NCBI RefSeq assembly: GCF_000829435.1
Contig: NZ_JXRP01000019.1
Span: 1-64,000, forward strand
Length of the DNA: 64,000 nt
Direction of reading: 5' to 3'
DNA from: Jeotgalibacillus soli
GTDB taxonomy: Bacteria; Bacillota; Bacilli; Bacillales; Jeotgalibacillaceae
In this document: piece after piece, positions 16,813-26,236 of the stretch
Layout: each line of letters begins with the position of its first letter
Position numbering within the stretch: position 1 is the first letter of the stretch
The notes under the pieces: model-generated
What the model was told of the DNA's origin: nothing
Databases searched by the model: none
What the model saw: the letters and a program-made list of their open reading frames with translations, nothing else
Position numbers and translations under genes: made by a program

Positions 16813-17759
16813 TAAATGATTTCTCCTTTTTTACATTCCTCTAATTTCCGCAGATCTTTGATAATGGCATTTTTGTCAAGACCTTCCCCAATTACAACTA
16901 AGTTGGTTGGCAATTTCATATCCTCAGGTAAATAAAACGGCATCCCAAAAGAATATTGGAATAAAACAGGATAGTTAGAATGGGAGAAAGGAATATATCC
17001 TTTCATGCGATATACCGTTTCTGGCAACGTTCTAATCCAGTCCTCAAATAAGCCCTGGTCAATTGCTTTATTAAATGTGTGCACGATCGCCTGAATTCGC
17101 AAATGCTTAATAACGTTTAAACGGCTGTAATCCTCAGCCTTTTCTACCTTTGATATTTGAGTTAGTGCATTTGCTGAAATTGATGAATGATTTGTCATGA
17201 TGATCTGTGAAGTTGAATTAATCCCCTGCAGCTCACTCGATGCTGTTGCAAGCTGCATTTCTGATAGTAAATTCACTTTATTTAAAAGGATCAGACCCGC
17301 ATAACGAATTTGTTCTCTTAAAAGCTGTAAAACCTGTGGAGATAGCTCTTTCCTGGTCATCCATTGATGAGCATCTACGACCGTAATTATTCCCTTAAAT
17401 TCAAATCGATCAGCAAATAATGGCGACATAATGGCATCCACAACCTCAATAGGATGTGCAGCTCCAGTCGTTTCAACAAGTAAAACATCGAATTTCTCGT
17501 TTATTAACAAGCCCTGCAGTTGAGATTCTAATTTATCCTGTATGGTGCAGCATATACATCCATCCAATAACTCAGCAAGTGGAGTATCTTTATCAACTTC
17601 ATTTGAATCAATAGATACTTGACCTAGTTCATTCATTAAAACCGCTGGGGTCTTCCCGAATTCCTTTTGAATCTTAACCATATGTTTTAGCAAGCTTGTT
17701 TTGCCGCTTCCTAAAAATCCTGATAAAATATAGACTTCAATCTTGTTTGATTGTTTCAA
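16812..17759 (-). CDS. CobW/P47K-family G3E GTPase (putative metallochaperone)
   Basis: 315 residues. GTPases of this group insert or deliver metals, often zinc, into target proteins. Seen: Walker A GFLGSGKT (about 14-21), the metal-binding CxCC motif GCICC (about 68-72), Walker B-type VETTGAAHP, and NKVN as the G4 guanine motif (about 160). The C-terminal CobW_C domain is present but short. No Zur-box palindrome could be seen upstream, so zinc control is not supported here. Forms a two-gene operon with the 87-residue protein. Confidence 0.85.
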   Translation of the reverse strand: MKQSNKIEVYILSGFLGSGKTSLLKHMVKIQKEFGKTPAVLMNELGQVSIDSNEVDKDTPLAELLDGCICCTIQDKLESQLQGLLINEKFDVLLVETTGAAHPIEVVDAIMSPLFADRFEFKGIITVVDAHQWMTRKELSPQVLQLLREQIRYAGLILLNKVNLLSEMQLATASSELQGINSTSQIIMTNHSSISANALTQISKVEKAEDYSRLNVIKHLRIQAIVHTFNKAIDQGLFEDWIRTLPETVYRMKGYIPFSHSNYPVLFQYSFGMPFYLPEDMKLPTNLVVIGEGLDKNAIIKDLRKLEECKKGEII

Positions 17760-17863
17760 TTCGTGTCACTCCTCTTTCCATTTATCGTATCTATATATTT
17801 AGCAAAACTCTCTTACACATGGACCAATGATTAATAGCGTACATAAAAATGCATAAAAGGGAA

Positions 17864-17895
17864 AAAGCCAGCGCATTTTCTGCGCTAGCTTTTTC
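17864..17895 (-). terminator. Terminator of ctpA
   Basis: AAAAAGCCAGCGCA pairs with TGCGCTAGCTTTTT immediately after (touching) the ctpA stop codon, with T tract on the minus strand. Confidence 0.8.
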
Positions 17896-19448
17896 TATGC
17901 AGCATCTTCTTTTTCTTCTGTATTTTCAGGCGTTATTCCTAATCCATTAAGAAGAAGATCAGTTGCTGCTTTTACTTGTGGATCATTCTCTTGCAAAAAT
18001 TCTCTAAGTTTAAACATGATTGTTGCAGCCGTTTCGGCATTAATAACCCCTGTTACCTCCAGATCATTTTGCTCCTGGAAGGATTCTACTGCAGCAACTG
18101 TTTCTTCATCAAATAAACCATCAACATTACCTGGATTAAAGCCGAGTGCCTCCAACATTTGCTCTGCTACCTTTACTTGCTCTGATAACATGGACTTCTT
18201 TAATTCCACTTCTGCATTTAATATCGGTAAAAATGCGTACGCTGGAAGGGCTACTTCTTTATCAGGCTTTATTCCATCTTCATGAATCCAATTGCCGTCT
18301 GGTGTTAACCATCGAGCTGTCGTAAATTTCATATTTGAACTGTCTGAAAATTCTTCTGCTGTTTGCACTGTCCCTTTTCCAAACGATGTTTGTCCTACCA
18401 ATGGAATACTTACGGTTTCGCTTAATGCAGCAGCAACAATTTCAGACGCACTTGCACTTCCTTCATCAATAAGGACTGTTACCGGCAGATCAATTTTTTC
18501 TCCCGCTTGTGCAGCCATCATTTGTTTTTCACCGCTCTTTTCCTCAACTTGTAGGATTGTTTCCCCTTCAGGAACAAAAAGATTGGCAATTGAAATTGCT
18601 TGAGGAAGCAATCCACCAGGATTTTGTCTTAAATCAAGGATTATTGCTTTCATGTCTTGAGACTCAAGATCTTCAAGTGCAGCTGTTAACTCATCATAGG
18701 TTGATTCGGAAAAGCTTGTCAGCTGAATCGTTGCGACCTTATTTTCATCCATTTCATAATAAACAGTATCGATCGGTATATCATCTCGAGTAATGGTGAT
18801 ATCCATTGTTTCTTGCATTCCTGCACGTTGAATCGTCAAGCTGACGTCCGTACCCTTTTCCCCTCGAATAAGCAAGACAGCTTCATTGGCGCTCATTCCT
18901 TGGATGCTTTTATCATCAACTGCAAGAATTTTATCATTCGGCAATATTCCCGCTTTTTCAGCTGGAGATCCTTTAATTGGTGACACCACCGAAATAACGC
19001 CGTCCAATGATTGGATTTCTGCTCCAATCCCTTGAAAACTTGAAGAAATATTTTCTTGGAATTGAGCAGCTTCCTCTTGATTCATATAATCAGAATATGG
19101 ATCTTCTAAAGCATCAAGCATGCCATTAATAGCACCATTTACTAGTTCTTCTTGATCAATCTCCATGAAATATTTATCATTGATCGTATCATATGCCTCG
19201 TAAAGCTTACTAAATTCATTTCGCTCAGGAGTAACTACAGTAACAGCTTTTTCATCTCCGAATGATAATGCGAAAATTAAGACAATTGCTGTTGTCATAA
19301 CCGTTAGAAAAAGAAGCATGACAAAATGGAACTTTTTTATATTTAGATATTTAGAAGGCTGGGTCTTTCCATCTTCTAATGGCGGATCTTGATCTAGCTG
19401 ATCCTTCCCATTTTGATCCTTATCCAAGCTATTCACCACTTTCTCCAT
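17895..19448 (-). CDS. ctpA: Carboxyl-terminal processing protease CtpA (S41)
   Basis: 517 residues. Cytoplasmic acidic tail of 40 residues, one membrane anchor (about 41-63), PDZ domain (about 135-220, with GIGAEIQ and GSPAEKAGI), S41 protease core with the Ser/Lys dyad in GSASASE (Ser333) and SFGKGTVQ (Lys358), and a C-terminal peptidoglycan-binding domain (about 405-475, EALGFNPGNVDGLF...). The PG-binding tail and overall layout match B. subtilis CtpA better than CtpB. It acts outside the membrane, cleaving proteins at their C-terminal ends. Longer than B. subtilis CtpA (466) mainly through its charged N- and C-terminal extensions. Single-gene unit. Confidence 0.88.
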   Translation of the reverse strand: MEKVVNSLDKDQNGKDQLDQDPPLEDGKTQPSKYLNIKKFHFVMLLFLTVMTTAIVLIFALSFGDEKAVTVVTPERNEFSKLYEAYDTINDKYFMEIDQEELVNGAINGMLDALEDPYSDYMNQEEAAQFQENISSSFQGIGAEIQSLDGVISVVSPIKGSPAEKAGILPNDKILAVDDKSIQGMSANEAVLLIRGEKGTDVSLTIQRAGMQETMDITITRDDIPIDTVYYEMDENKVATIQLTSFSESTYDELTAALEDLESQDMKAIILDLRQNPGGLLPQAISIANLFVPEGETILQVEEKSGEKQMMAAQAGEKIDLPVTVLIDEGSASASEIVAAALSETVSIPLVGQTSFGKGTVQTAEEFSDSSNMKFTTARWLTPDGNWIHEDGIKPDKEVALPAYAFLPILNAEVELKKSMLSEQVKVAEQMLEALGFNPGNVDGLFDEETVAAVESFQEQNDLEVTGVINAETAATIMFKLREFLQENDPQVKAATDLLLNGLGITPENTEEKEDAA

Positions 19449-19547
19449 TACACATTACATATATATTTTTACATATGCCTCTTCTATCTTAACAGTTTTT
19501 CTAGCTAAGTGAAAGGATAGTAAATTTAACTAAAAACAAAAAGGAAA

Positions 19548-19580
19548 AAGGCTGGCTATCGTATTAGCCAGCCTTTTTCT
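19548..19580 (-). terminator. Terminator of deoD
   Basis: AAAAAGGCTGGCTA pairs with TAGCCAGCCTTTTT directly after the deoD stop. Confidence 0.85.
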
Positions 19581-20285
19581 TTATTCAGCAATCGCAGCGT
19601 CAAGAGCTACTTCAATCATGTCATTAAAAGTAAGCTGTCTTTCCTCGGATGAAGTTGCTTCACCTGTCAAAATATGATCGCTGACTGTCAAAACTGAAAG
19701 TGCATTTCTTCCAAACTTAGCTGCTAGTGTATAGAGTGCTGCTGTTTCCATCTCAATTGCCAATATACCATATTTTGCCCATTTTTCATGTTCAGCATTG
19801 TCATCATAAAAAATATCCGCAGTAAATACATTGCCGACTTTAAGATTCAATCCTTTATCCATACCAGCTTCATACGCATTTTTTAGCAGGTTGAAGCTTG
19901 CAGTTGGTGCATAATCAATTCCGTTAAATGTACGCTTGTTCATTTGAGAATCCGTAGACGCCGTCATCGCAATAATTACATCACGAACCTTTACATCCTG
20001 TTGAATAGCACCACAAGTTCCTACACGAATCAAGTTCTGAACACCGTATTCTTCCATTAATTCATTGATGTATATAGAAATGGATGGAACACCCATGCCA
20101 GTTCCTTGTACAGAAATACGTTTTCCTTTATATGTTCCAGTGTACCCGAACATGTTTCGTACTTTATTGTAACAAGTTACATCCTCAAGAAAAGTCTCAG
20201 CAATATATTTAGCACGAAGCGGATCTCCTGGTAGTAAGACTGTTTCTGCAATTTCACCTTGTTTTGCACCGATATGTATACTCAT
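19581..20285 (-). CDS. deoD: Purine nucleoside phosphorylase DeoD
   Basis: 234 residues, the normal length of the hexameric bacterial enzyme. It cleaves purine (deoxy)nucleosides with phosphate to the free base and (deoxy)ribose 1-phosphate. Seen: [14 protein letters not shown] phosphate-binding segment, [19 protein letters not shown]-type segment ([10 protein letters not shown]), [10 protein letters not shown] at the ribose site and [10 protein letters not shown] carrying the catalytic Asp. Ribosome site GGGAGG. Not next to other deo genes, so part of general salvage. Confidence 0.95.
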   Translation of the reverse strand: MSIHIGAKQGEIAETVLLPGDPLRAKYIAETFLEDVTCYNKVRNMFGYTGTYKGKRISVQGTGMGVPSISIYINELMEEYGVQNLIRVGTCGAIQQDVKVRDVIIAMTASTDSQMNKRTFNGIDYAPTASFNLLKNAYEAGMDKGLNLKVGNVFTADIFYDDNAEHEKWAKYGILAIEMETAALYTLAAKFGRNALSVLTVSDHILTGEATSSEERQLTFNDMIEVALDAAIAE

Positions 20286-20376
20286 AAAAATGTTCCTCCC
20301 TTATACTTCTTTCATCATAATCATAACTATTGTAAGGCTTTTTAAGGCGTATTTCAACTTACTGCCAAATTTCATT

Positions 20377-21150
20377 TTATTTCGAAAACTGTTCAATTGT
20401 TTTCATTAATCGGGCAGAAAAATCAGTTAATTCATCTGTTCTAATTCTCATTCTTACGATCGATTCATCAAACCCAACTGCTTCAGCCATTAAACTCCTG
20501 ATATTCTTTCCTTTCCGGTCCACCTCAAGTAGTAATTCGTAGGATTTTTCTGATTCCGGAAAGAAAATAATTTCAATTTCATCAAGAATCCCTTTAAACG
20601 GTCCTTCAACAGGAACAAACTCAAATTCTTGAATAAAAGGAACTTTGCTCTTGAATCGATACGGTGCTTCTTCACACTCCACTTTACGAATCGTAAATCC
20701 CAAAACATTCATCGCTTCTAACACATGATTCATCAAAGAGGTAGGTTGAACGGTTAAACAGTCATGGTCTGTTGGATCAACAGCATTTTTTATATCAAGA
20801 CCAGTTTTCATCCATACTTTCGTTTTGCCAGCAGTAACTGGAGTAGTTAAAGGCATGGTGAACGTGAAAGGCACCTCTCTTATTTCATCCTTTTTTATGG
20901 TAAAGGGTTCTGTCAATTGCAGTTGATCAACCACTGCACGATCTTCGTATTTGCGGTCATTAGACTCTCTTGTATAGTTTGTTATGAGCGTTAAATAGAT
21001 GGATTCAATGGTTTGATCAACATTCCCGCCCTTGATTACTACAATTCCATCCACTATCTCACCACATATATACACTGTTTTAGATAAATTAGTGTCAACT
21101 GTTGTTGCTCCAATCCCTAGAGAAGCTAATGCTTTATTAAATAACGACAT
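20377..21150 (-). CDS. spo0M: Sporulation-control protein Spo0M
   Basis: 257 residues, near the B. subtilis length. Matches Spo0M/SpoOM in arrestin-like fold segments: MSLFNKALASLGIGA at the start, GGNVDQTIESIYLTL, PFTFTMPLTTPVTAGKTKVW, LDIKNAVDPTDHD and PFIQEFEFVPVEGPF. In B. subtilis it influences entry into sporulation and cell morphology; the biochemical activity is unclear. Ribosome site GGAGGG. Its presence supports an endospore former. Confidence 0.93.
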   Translation of the reverse strand: MSLFNKALASLGIGATTVDTNLSKTVYICGEIVDGIVVIKGGNVDQTIESIYLTLITNYTRESNDRKYEDRAVVDQLQLTEPFTIKKDEIREVPFTFTMPLTTPVTAGKTKVWMKTGLDIKNAVDPTDHDCLTVQPTSLMNHVLEAMNVLGFTIRKVECEEAPYRFKSKVPFIQEFEFVPVEGPFKGILDEIEIIFFPESEKSYELLLEVDRKGKNIRSLMAEAVGFDESIVRMRIRTDELTDFSARLMKTIEQFSK

Positions 21151-21267
21151 TTTACGATCCCTCCTTTTTTAAATGCTATATTTCCGAGTTGCTATTAAGT
21201 ATAATTATTCATTACTTACAGTGATGATCTCATTTTATAGAAAACTAACGTTTACTTAAGATAGCTT

Positions 21268-21501
21268 TTATGATAATTCATTTTTTATGGTAATTCTGTA
21301 ATCTTCCCAAAGATCATCAAATACTGAAATTTGATCATTATAAACTTCAGTAAGTTCAACATATTCACTGATTTCATGATAATCTTCTGACATCTTTGGA
21401 AAATCGAGATCATCATACATCCTATTCGCAAATTCAGATTGTGGTGTTTTTGGTGATGGTTCACGGTATTTCATCACATAATGATAAAATGATCGATTCA
21501 A
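21268..21501 (-). CDS. yozE: YozE family protein (UPF0346)
   Basis: 77 residues starting at a TTG with ribosome site AAAGGAAGTG six bases upstream. Matches YozE: SFYHYVMKYR, SEFANRMYDD and FPKMSEDYHEISEYVE. A small soluble helical protein of the YozE_SAM-like group, function unknown. Follows its usual partners in the conserved Bacillus gene neighbourhood. Confidence 0.88.
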   Translation of the reverse strand: MNRSFYHYVMKYREPSPKTPQSEFANRMYDDLDFPKMSEDYHEISEYVELTEVYNDQISVFDDLWEDYRITIKNELS

Positions 21502-21827
21502 AGGTTACACTTCCTTTACTTTGCTGCTTTTTAGTATAGTGAAATTTTCCTTTTTTTGAGTTATCCATAAATAATCAGCTATTCAAGAAGAATAAGTGAC
21601 AATTCTTCACAAAAAGTACTGCCAAAAAACTTTATTCTGATTCCTGTCCAAGGTCAATCTTCCATCTAAAACAACCAAATTTATATCGTTTGATATTTTT
21701 TCTCGTGAAGTTATTTGCAATTTTTAATTATTATTCTATACCCTGCTCAAATTTCGTTAACCACGTAAAGCTATATTGAGTTTTTGCAGTGGATAGAAGC
21801 TTGTATGAAATACGATAAAGAATAAAA
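21502..21827. other. Gene-free stretch between yozE and crr
   Basis: About 330 bases upstream of yozE with no ORF or repeat that I can support. Confidence 0.4.
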
Positions 21828-21880
21828 AAGAGCTGATCCCCATCCTCGCGAGTTGCGTGGATAGATGATCAGCTTGAAAG
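21828..21880 (-). terminator. Terminator of crr
   Basis: Outer stem AGCTGATC with GATCAGCT enclosing further pairing (ATCC/GGAT), followed on the minus strand by TTTTTTATTC, just after the crr stop codon. Confidence 0.75.
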
Positions 21881-21883
21881 GTC

Positions 21884-22387
21884 TTAAGCTTTCGCTGAAA
21901 TTTCCATGACTATATCATTTCCTGCAGTGATCGTTGACACATCTTTTTTTGTGACCGATTCAAGATCATCACCGTTTGTAACGATAATTGGTGTGATGGT
22001 ACTCTTGGCTTTTTCTTTAACCAGTTCAAGATCAAATGTGACTAGGGTGTCTCCAACTTTAACTTTACTTCCCTCGGAAACATGCGCTTCGAAGCCATTC
22101 CCTTGCATAGATACAGTTTCTAATCCAATATGAATGAGAATTTCCGCTCCATTTTTTGCTTTTAAACCAATCGCATGCTTGGTTGGAAATACCTGAATCA
22201 CTTCTCCATCCACAGGGGATACTACTTTCCCTTCAGAAGGTTCAATCGCTATGCCATCCCCCATCATTTTTTGCGAAAAGACTGGATCAGGAACCTCTTC
22301 CAATGAAACGAATGTTCCAGTTAAAGGTGCATATACTAATATATCTTTCGGAGCTTCCTCTTTTTTACCAAACAGTTTCTTTAACAT
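21884..22387 (-). CDS. crr: Glucose-type PTS enzyme IIA
   Basis: 167 residues, a free-standing EIIA-Glc domain like B. subtilis YpqE. It passes phosphate from HPr to a sugar-specific EIIB. His71 and His86 form the active-site pair, with His86 in IHIGLETV as the phosphoacceptor. PLTGTFVSLEEVPDPVFSQ and MGDGIAIEP match the fold. Free-standing EIIA proteins can serve EIIBC permeases lacking their own IIA. Ribosome site AGGAGAG. Transcribed alone. Confidence 0.92.
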   Translation of the reverse strand: MLKKLFGKKEEAPKDILVYAPLTGTFVSLEEVPDPVFSQKMMGDGIAIEPSEGKVVSPVDGEVIQVFPTKHAIGLKAKNGAEILIHIGLETVSMQGNGFEAHVSEGSKVKVGDTLVTFDLELVKEKAKSTITPIIVTNGDDLESVTKKDVSTITAGNDIVMEISAKA

Positions 22388-22479
22388 GATATCACTCTCC
22401 TACTAATCTTTTAAAGCATTTAACGTTTATTAATACGTGAACGGTTCGTATTGTATCATAATTGTGCATTTCTTCACAA

Positions 22480-22911
22480 TTATTGTTCATCAAATAGCTT
22501 TTTATATACGCTATATCCTTCTTCATCAAGCCGTTCTTTTGGGATAAAACGTAAGGCAGCTGAGTTAATACAGTAACGTAAACCGCTCGGTCCTGGTCCA
22601 TCATTAAAAACATGACCGAGATGGGAGTTTGAAGAACCGCTTCTTACCTCGGTTCGAACCATAAAATGGCTGTAATCACTTTTTTCAAGGATTTCTTTCT
22701 CTACAATTGGTTTTGTATAGCTCGGCCATCCGCACCCAGCATCATATTTATCTGTAGAGCTGAACAAAGGCTTCCCAGAAATAATATCAACATAAATGCC
22801 GTCTCCAAATTCATCCCAGTATTCGTTTTTAAATGGTGGTTCTGTCCCATTATTTTGTGTCACTTCATACTGCATAGGAGTTAGTTTTGACAAAATTTCT
22901 TCTTTTTTCAT
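22480..22911 (-). CDS. msrB: Peptide methionine-R-sulfoxide reductase MsrB
   Basis: 143 residues. Reduces the R form of methionine sulfoxide in proteins. Seen: [37 protein letters not shown] and the catalytic Cys in [12 protein letters not shown]. The two CxxC zinc pairs found in some MsrB proteins are absent. The ATG follows the msrA stop by one base (TAATATG), so the pair is co-translated, as in B. subtilis. Confidence 0.95.
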   Translation of the reverse strand: MKKEEILSKLTPMQYEVTQNNGTEPPFKNEYWDEFGDGIYVDIISGKPLFSSTDKYDAGCGWPSYTKPIVEKEILEKSDYSHFMVRTEVRSGSSNSHLGHVFNDGPGPSGLRYCINSAALRFIPKERLDEEGYSVYKKLFDEQ

Positions 22912-22912
22912 A

Positions 22913-23452
22913 TTAATTTCCGCCTTTCGCTTGCTGCTTTATAAAGTCTGCTCTGCCTGATCCAATTTGATACGCATTATAATGGCTTGGCTGTTTTTTG
23001 TAATAATCCTGATGATAACGCTCTGCTTCATAAAAAGGACTGGCTTTAAAAATATCTGTTGCAATCGGAGCAGAAAAACGACCGCTTTTTTCAAGCTCCT
23101 GCTTGGATTTTTCAGCTTGAATTTTCTGTTCTTCATCATGATAATAGATGGCAGTTTTATAGGATTCTCCACGATCAAAAAACTGTCCCCCCCCGTCCGT
23201 AGGATTAATTTGACTCCAAAAAATTTCTAAAAGCTTTTCGTATGAAAATTGTGTTGGATCATACGTAATTTGAACGGCTTCACGGTGGCCTGTCGTTTCG
23301 CTGCACACTTCTTCATAAGTAGGATTGACAGTGTGGCCTCCTGTATAGCCAGATACTATCTTATGAATTCCCGGCTGCTCATCAAACGGTTTTACCATAC
23401 ACCAGAAACAGCCTCCTGCAAAGGTTGCTAACTTATATTGTTCTTGTTCCAT
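22913..23452 (-). CDS. msrA: Peptide methionine-S-sulfoxide reductase MsrA
   Basis: 179 residues. Reduces the S form of methionine sulfoxide. Catalytic Cys15 is in GGCFWC near the N-terminus; [25 protein letters not shown]-type segments and [18 protein letters not shown] are standard. Ribosome site GGGGAGG. First gene of the msrAB pair, which together repairs both sulfoxide forms after oxidative damage. Confidence 0.95.
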   Translation of the reverse strand: MEQEQYKLATFAGGCFWCMVKPFDEQPGIHKIVSGYTGGHTVNPTYEEVCSETTGHREAVQITYDPTQFSYEKLLEIFWSQINPTDGGGQFFDRGESYKTAIYYHDEEQKIQAEKSKQELEKSGRFSAPIATDIFKASPFYEAERYHQDYYKKQPSHYNAYQIGSGRADFIKQQAKGGN

Positions 23453-23473
23453 CAGAAGAACCTCCCCATGTAA

Positions 23474-24052
23474 TTATTTTGGTACATAAATCGAGAAAGA
23501 AATATCATCTTCGGGCAAATTAAAGCGGTTAGCCTTTACGTTTAAACCTGCTGCCACTTCAATTTCAGTCACTTCGACTAAAATTTGCTGTTCATTTGGC
23601 TGAATCGTTACCCACTCTGGAAATTCGTAAGAGTCCCTAATAAATTTTAAAACATAGCTCACAGGCAAATCTACTGCTCCCAATGAAAGCTTCTCTTGTT
23701 TTAACAGTAGATTCCCATTTTCTAATGCCTGAGCTTCAAACGTCATTTGAAAATCAATCGCGGTTGTAAAAATAGGAATCATTCCGTTTAGAATAACCTG
23801 ATCTTTGAATTCAATCGAATAATTAATGGGGCCATTCAAGCCTTCTTCTTCAATAAATCTATTAGTAACCGCTGTAAGGTCATCTCTCGAAGCCGTGACA
23901 GTAAACTCAGCTTCTGATTCAGGTGAAACACCTTGTAAGCCTTCCTGTCCAGAAGAATCTATTGGTCGAAAGAGCTGAAATAATAAGACTCCAATAGCAA
24001 CAAGAATGACCGTCATTATTGTTAAAAAAGCAAATTTCCATCTATTTCTCAT
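23474..24052 (-). CDS. ypmS: YpmS family protein
   Basis: 192 residues when started at the ATG preceded by GAGGGA; an upstream ATG at 24082 lies inside the preceding gene and lacks a ribosome site. One N-terminal membrane anchor (about 5-25), then an extracytoplasmic beta-rich domain (TVTASRDDLTAVTNRFI, LGAVDLPVSYVLKFI). Closely follows ypmR, as in B. subtilis. Function unknown, though the tight pairing with a secreted lipase-like protein suggests a joint envelope role. Confidence 0.88.
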   Translation of the reverse strand: MRNRWKFAFLTIMTVILVAIGVLLFQLFRPIDSSGQEGLQGVSPESEAEFTVTASRDDLTAVTNRFIEEEGLNGPINYSIEFKDQVILNGMIPIFTTAIDFQMTFEAQALENGNLLLKQEKLSLGAVDLPVSYVLKFIRDSYEFPEWVTIQPNEQQILVEVTEIEVAAGLNVKANRFNLPEDDISFSIYVPK

Positions 24053-24074
24053 CAAATCCCTCTTTCTGCTCAAC

Positions 24075-24869
24075 CTACTCATTCATCAGCTCCATTAAAC
24101 CTTCTTCAATTCGTTCTGCGATTAATGAATACCCTCTATCATTAGGATGGAAGAAGTCGGTATGAAGTAAATTGTCTTCACTATTTTTGAAAATATCAGC
24201 AACCTCTACAAAGGATGTGTGATCCCAACTTGAAGCAATGTCACTCGCTGCATGATTCCATTCTTCCACAATCATATCCATTTCTTGAACATCAGCAGAA
24301 AAAACAAAAAAAGGATTATAAATACCTAATAATACAATAGATGCTTCTGGATTCAATGAACGTATTTCACTAAATACTTCACTAAGCCGCTCCTCGTACT
24401 GAACCCTGGCAGCCGAAAAGTCATCGTATGTTAATGAAGGAAAGTTTGCACGAAAAACGCGCATTACATCATTGCCTCCAATGGTCACGATTACGGAGTT
24501 TGCACCTTCAATCGATTGTCGTATTTCTTGATCTTCCTGCACTCTTTTCAAAAGCTGGTCTGAACGGTTTCCTCGTTTTCCAAAGTTAATAATCTCTACC
24601 TCTTTGATTATGTCCTGCTCTTCTAGCTTTTGTTCAAGCAAAGGAACATATCCACCTAGACCTGTACTGTCCCCCACACCTTCTGTCAATGAATCGCCTA
24701 TTGAAACAATCGTCAGATCGACCGGGATAAAGGTTTCATCCGGAGAGGGTTTCGTTTCGAGTAAAACCTCACGTTCTTCATTTTGTTCATTCGAAGAAGG
24801 TATCGTACAAGAGGCAAGGAAAACTGATGAAAGGATCACCAACCCTGCTTTTGTGAATGACTTCACCAC
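24075..24869 (-). CDS. ypmR: YpmR, lipoprotein of the SGNH/GDSL hydrolase family
   Basis: About 264 residues from a GTG with AGAAGG 8 bases upstream (other GTGs at 24878 and 24866 are possible). Lipoprotein signal with lipobox LASC near residue 20. SGNH blocks: GDSLTEGVG (block I, nucleophile Ser), GKRGNRSDQLL (block II), TIGGNDVMR (block III) and DFFHPNDRGY (block V, Asp/His). Likely an extracellular lipase/esterase anchored to the membrane; substrate unknown. Its gene overlaps the region upstream of ypmS and the two are co-transcribed. Confidence 0.9.
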   Translation of the reverse strand: MVKSFTKAGLVILSSVFLASCTIPSSNEQNEEREVLLETKPSPDETFIPVDLTIVSIGDSLTEGVGDSTGLGGYVPLLEQKLEEQDIIKEVEIINFGKRGNRSDQLLKRVQEDQEIRQSIEGANSVIVTIGGNDVMRVFRANFPSLTYDDFSAARVQYEERLSEVFSEIRSLNPEASIVLLGIYNPFFVFSADVQEMDMIVEEWNHAASDIASSWDHTSFVEVADIFKNSEDNLLHTDFFHPNDRGYSLIAERIEEGLMELMNE

Positions 24870-24984
24870 ATCTTCCACCTTCTTTCGCTTACTATACAGC
24901 TATTATATCACGCATAGCATAGAGTAAAACAAATTCGGCTTCTATTAAAGCCTATTATAAAAATCTGTGTTAATTCTTTCTATT

Positions 24985-25033
24985 CATAATAAAAAGCCTA
25001 TGCCCCATTGTTATGGCAGCACAGACTTTCACT
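24985..25033 (-). terminator. Terminator of the degV-family gene
   Basis: On the minus strand AAGTCTGTGC pairs (two G-U) with GCATAGGCTT, followed by TTTTATT, right after the stop codon. Confidence 0.65.
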
Positions 25034-25036
25034 ATA

Positions 25037-25879
25037 TTATTCTGTGTAATACATAAAACCGATTGCACCTTTACCAGTATGCGTACTAATAATGGGTGTT
25101 GTTTCTTCAATCGTTATATCTTGGTACCCTGTTTTCTCAAGTATTTTTTCCTTAAGGGACTGGGCTAGAGCAAGTCCATCTGCATGAACGATTCCCACAG
25201 CTTTAATCGTTTTGCCTTTAACGTTCTCCATAAAATGGTTTGACAGGTACTTAACGACTTGCGAGTGACTTCTAGCCTTTGATACCGGTGTATACTCTCC
25301 GTTTGCTAAAGAAGCAATCGGTTTAATATTTAATAATGATCCAATCATTGCACGGCCTTTTCCAATACGTCCGCCCTTAACTAAATTCTCAAGTGTATCC
25401 ACTACTACAAATAAATGAGTAGATTCACGAACTTCTGTCACCCGCTGAAGGATTTCTTCTTTAGAAGCTCCAGCTTGCGCCATTATCGCTGCTTCTACAA
25501 CCTGAAAGGACAATGCTTTCGAAATAAAACGTGAGTCCACAACTGATACATCAGAAGAAGTCAGACTCATTGCACTTTCAGCTGATCGAACGGTGCCACT
25601 CATATTCCCAGTCATATGAATTGAAATGATTTGACTTCCATCCTGACCAAGCTCATCATAGACTTTTTGAAATGCTCCAGCTGAAGGCTGTGAGCTCTTA
25701 GGCAACTCTTTTGAGTGCTCCATTTTTTTCATAAATTCTTTAGGCGAAATTTCGACACGATCAATAAAAGATTTTCCATCTATCGATAACGTTAAGGGTA
25801 CAATTTTAATACCATATTTATGAACTATTTCTTCGCTAAGATCTACAGTTGAATCCGTGACGATCCTTATCTTTGTCAT
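25037..25879 (-). CDS. DegV family fatty-acid-binding protein
   Basis: 280 residues from the ATG of MTKIRIVTDST; AGGATG lies 8 bases upstream. DegV proteins bind a fatty acid and act with fatty acid kinase FakA (as FakB). Typical elements: RIVTDSTVDL at the start, HSKELPKSSQPSAGAF, SIHMTGNMSGT, DSRFISKALSFQV, VKGGRIGKGRAMIGSLLNIKPI and the C-terminal THTGKGAIG. B. subtilis has several paralogues, so no symbol is given. Single-gene unit. Confidence 0.92.
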   Translation of the reverse strand: MTKIRIVTDSTVDLSEEIVHKYGIKIVPLTLSIDGKSFIDRVEISPKEFMKKMEHSKELPKSSQPSAGAFQKVYDELGQDGSQIISIHMTGNMSGTVRSAESAMSLTSSDVSVVDSRFISKALSFQVVEAAIMAQAGASKEEILQRVTEVRESTHLFVVVDTLENLVKGGRIGKGRAMIGSLLNIKPIASLANGEYTPVSKARSHSQVVKYLSNHFMENVKGKTIKAVGIVHADGLALAQSLKEKILEKTGYQDITIEETTPIISTHTGKGAIGFMYYTE

Positions 25880-26236
25880 TCCATACACATCCTATCATCT
25901 ATCGCTATTTATTATTATACAGTTAAATGATAGCGTTTCAAAGACTATGTTGTCGTTGTAATCGTTAAATAATCATAAAATAGTAAAATTAACCGTAAAG
26001 AATAGTGTAATGTGCTTTTACTCAAAGAACAAATTAGTTTTTCCGAATAATATGTTTCATCATAAGGGTGATAATATTACATTCATTGCACTTTATTGTC
26101 ATGCGAGATACAATACTAGAATAGATTTTATCTTCATTCTATATTCATTGAGCATCCTCTGTCTATTTATGACGAAAATAAATATTTTGCAGAATAAAGG
26201 TATTAATGGCCTTCGTAATTAAAAGGAGCTGAAGTG
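25880..26236. other. Divergent intergenic region
   Basis: About 350 AT-rich bases between the divergent degV-family and hemolysin III-like genes, presumably with both promoters. No ORF with a ribosome site. Confidence 0.4.

Noticed and set aside
17760-17840. Zur box upstream of the CobW GTPase
   Set aside because: No TCGTAATxATTACGA-type palindrome is present.
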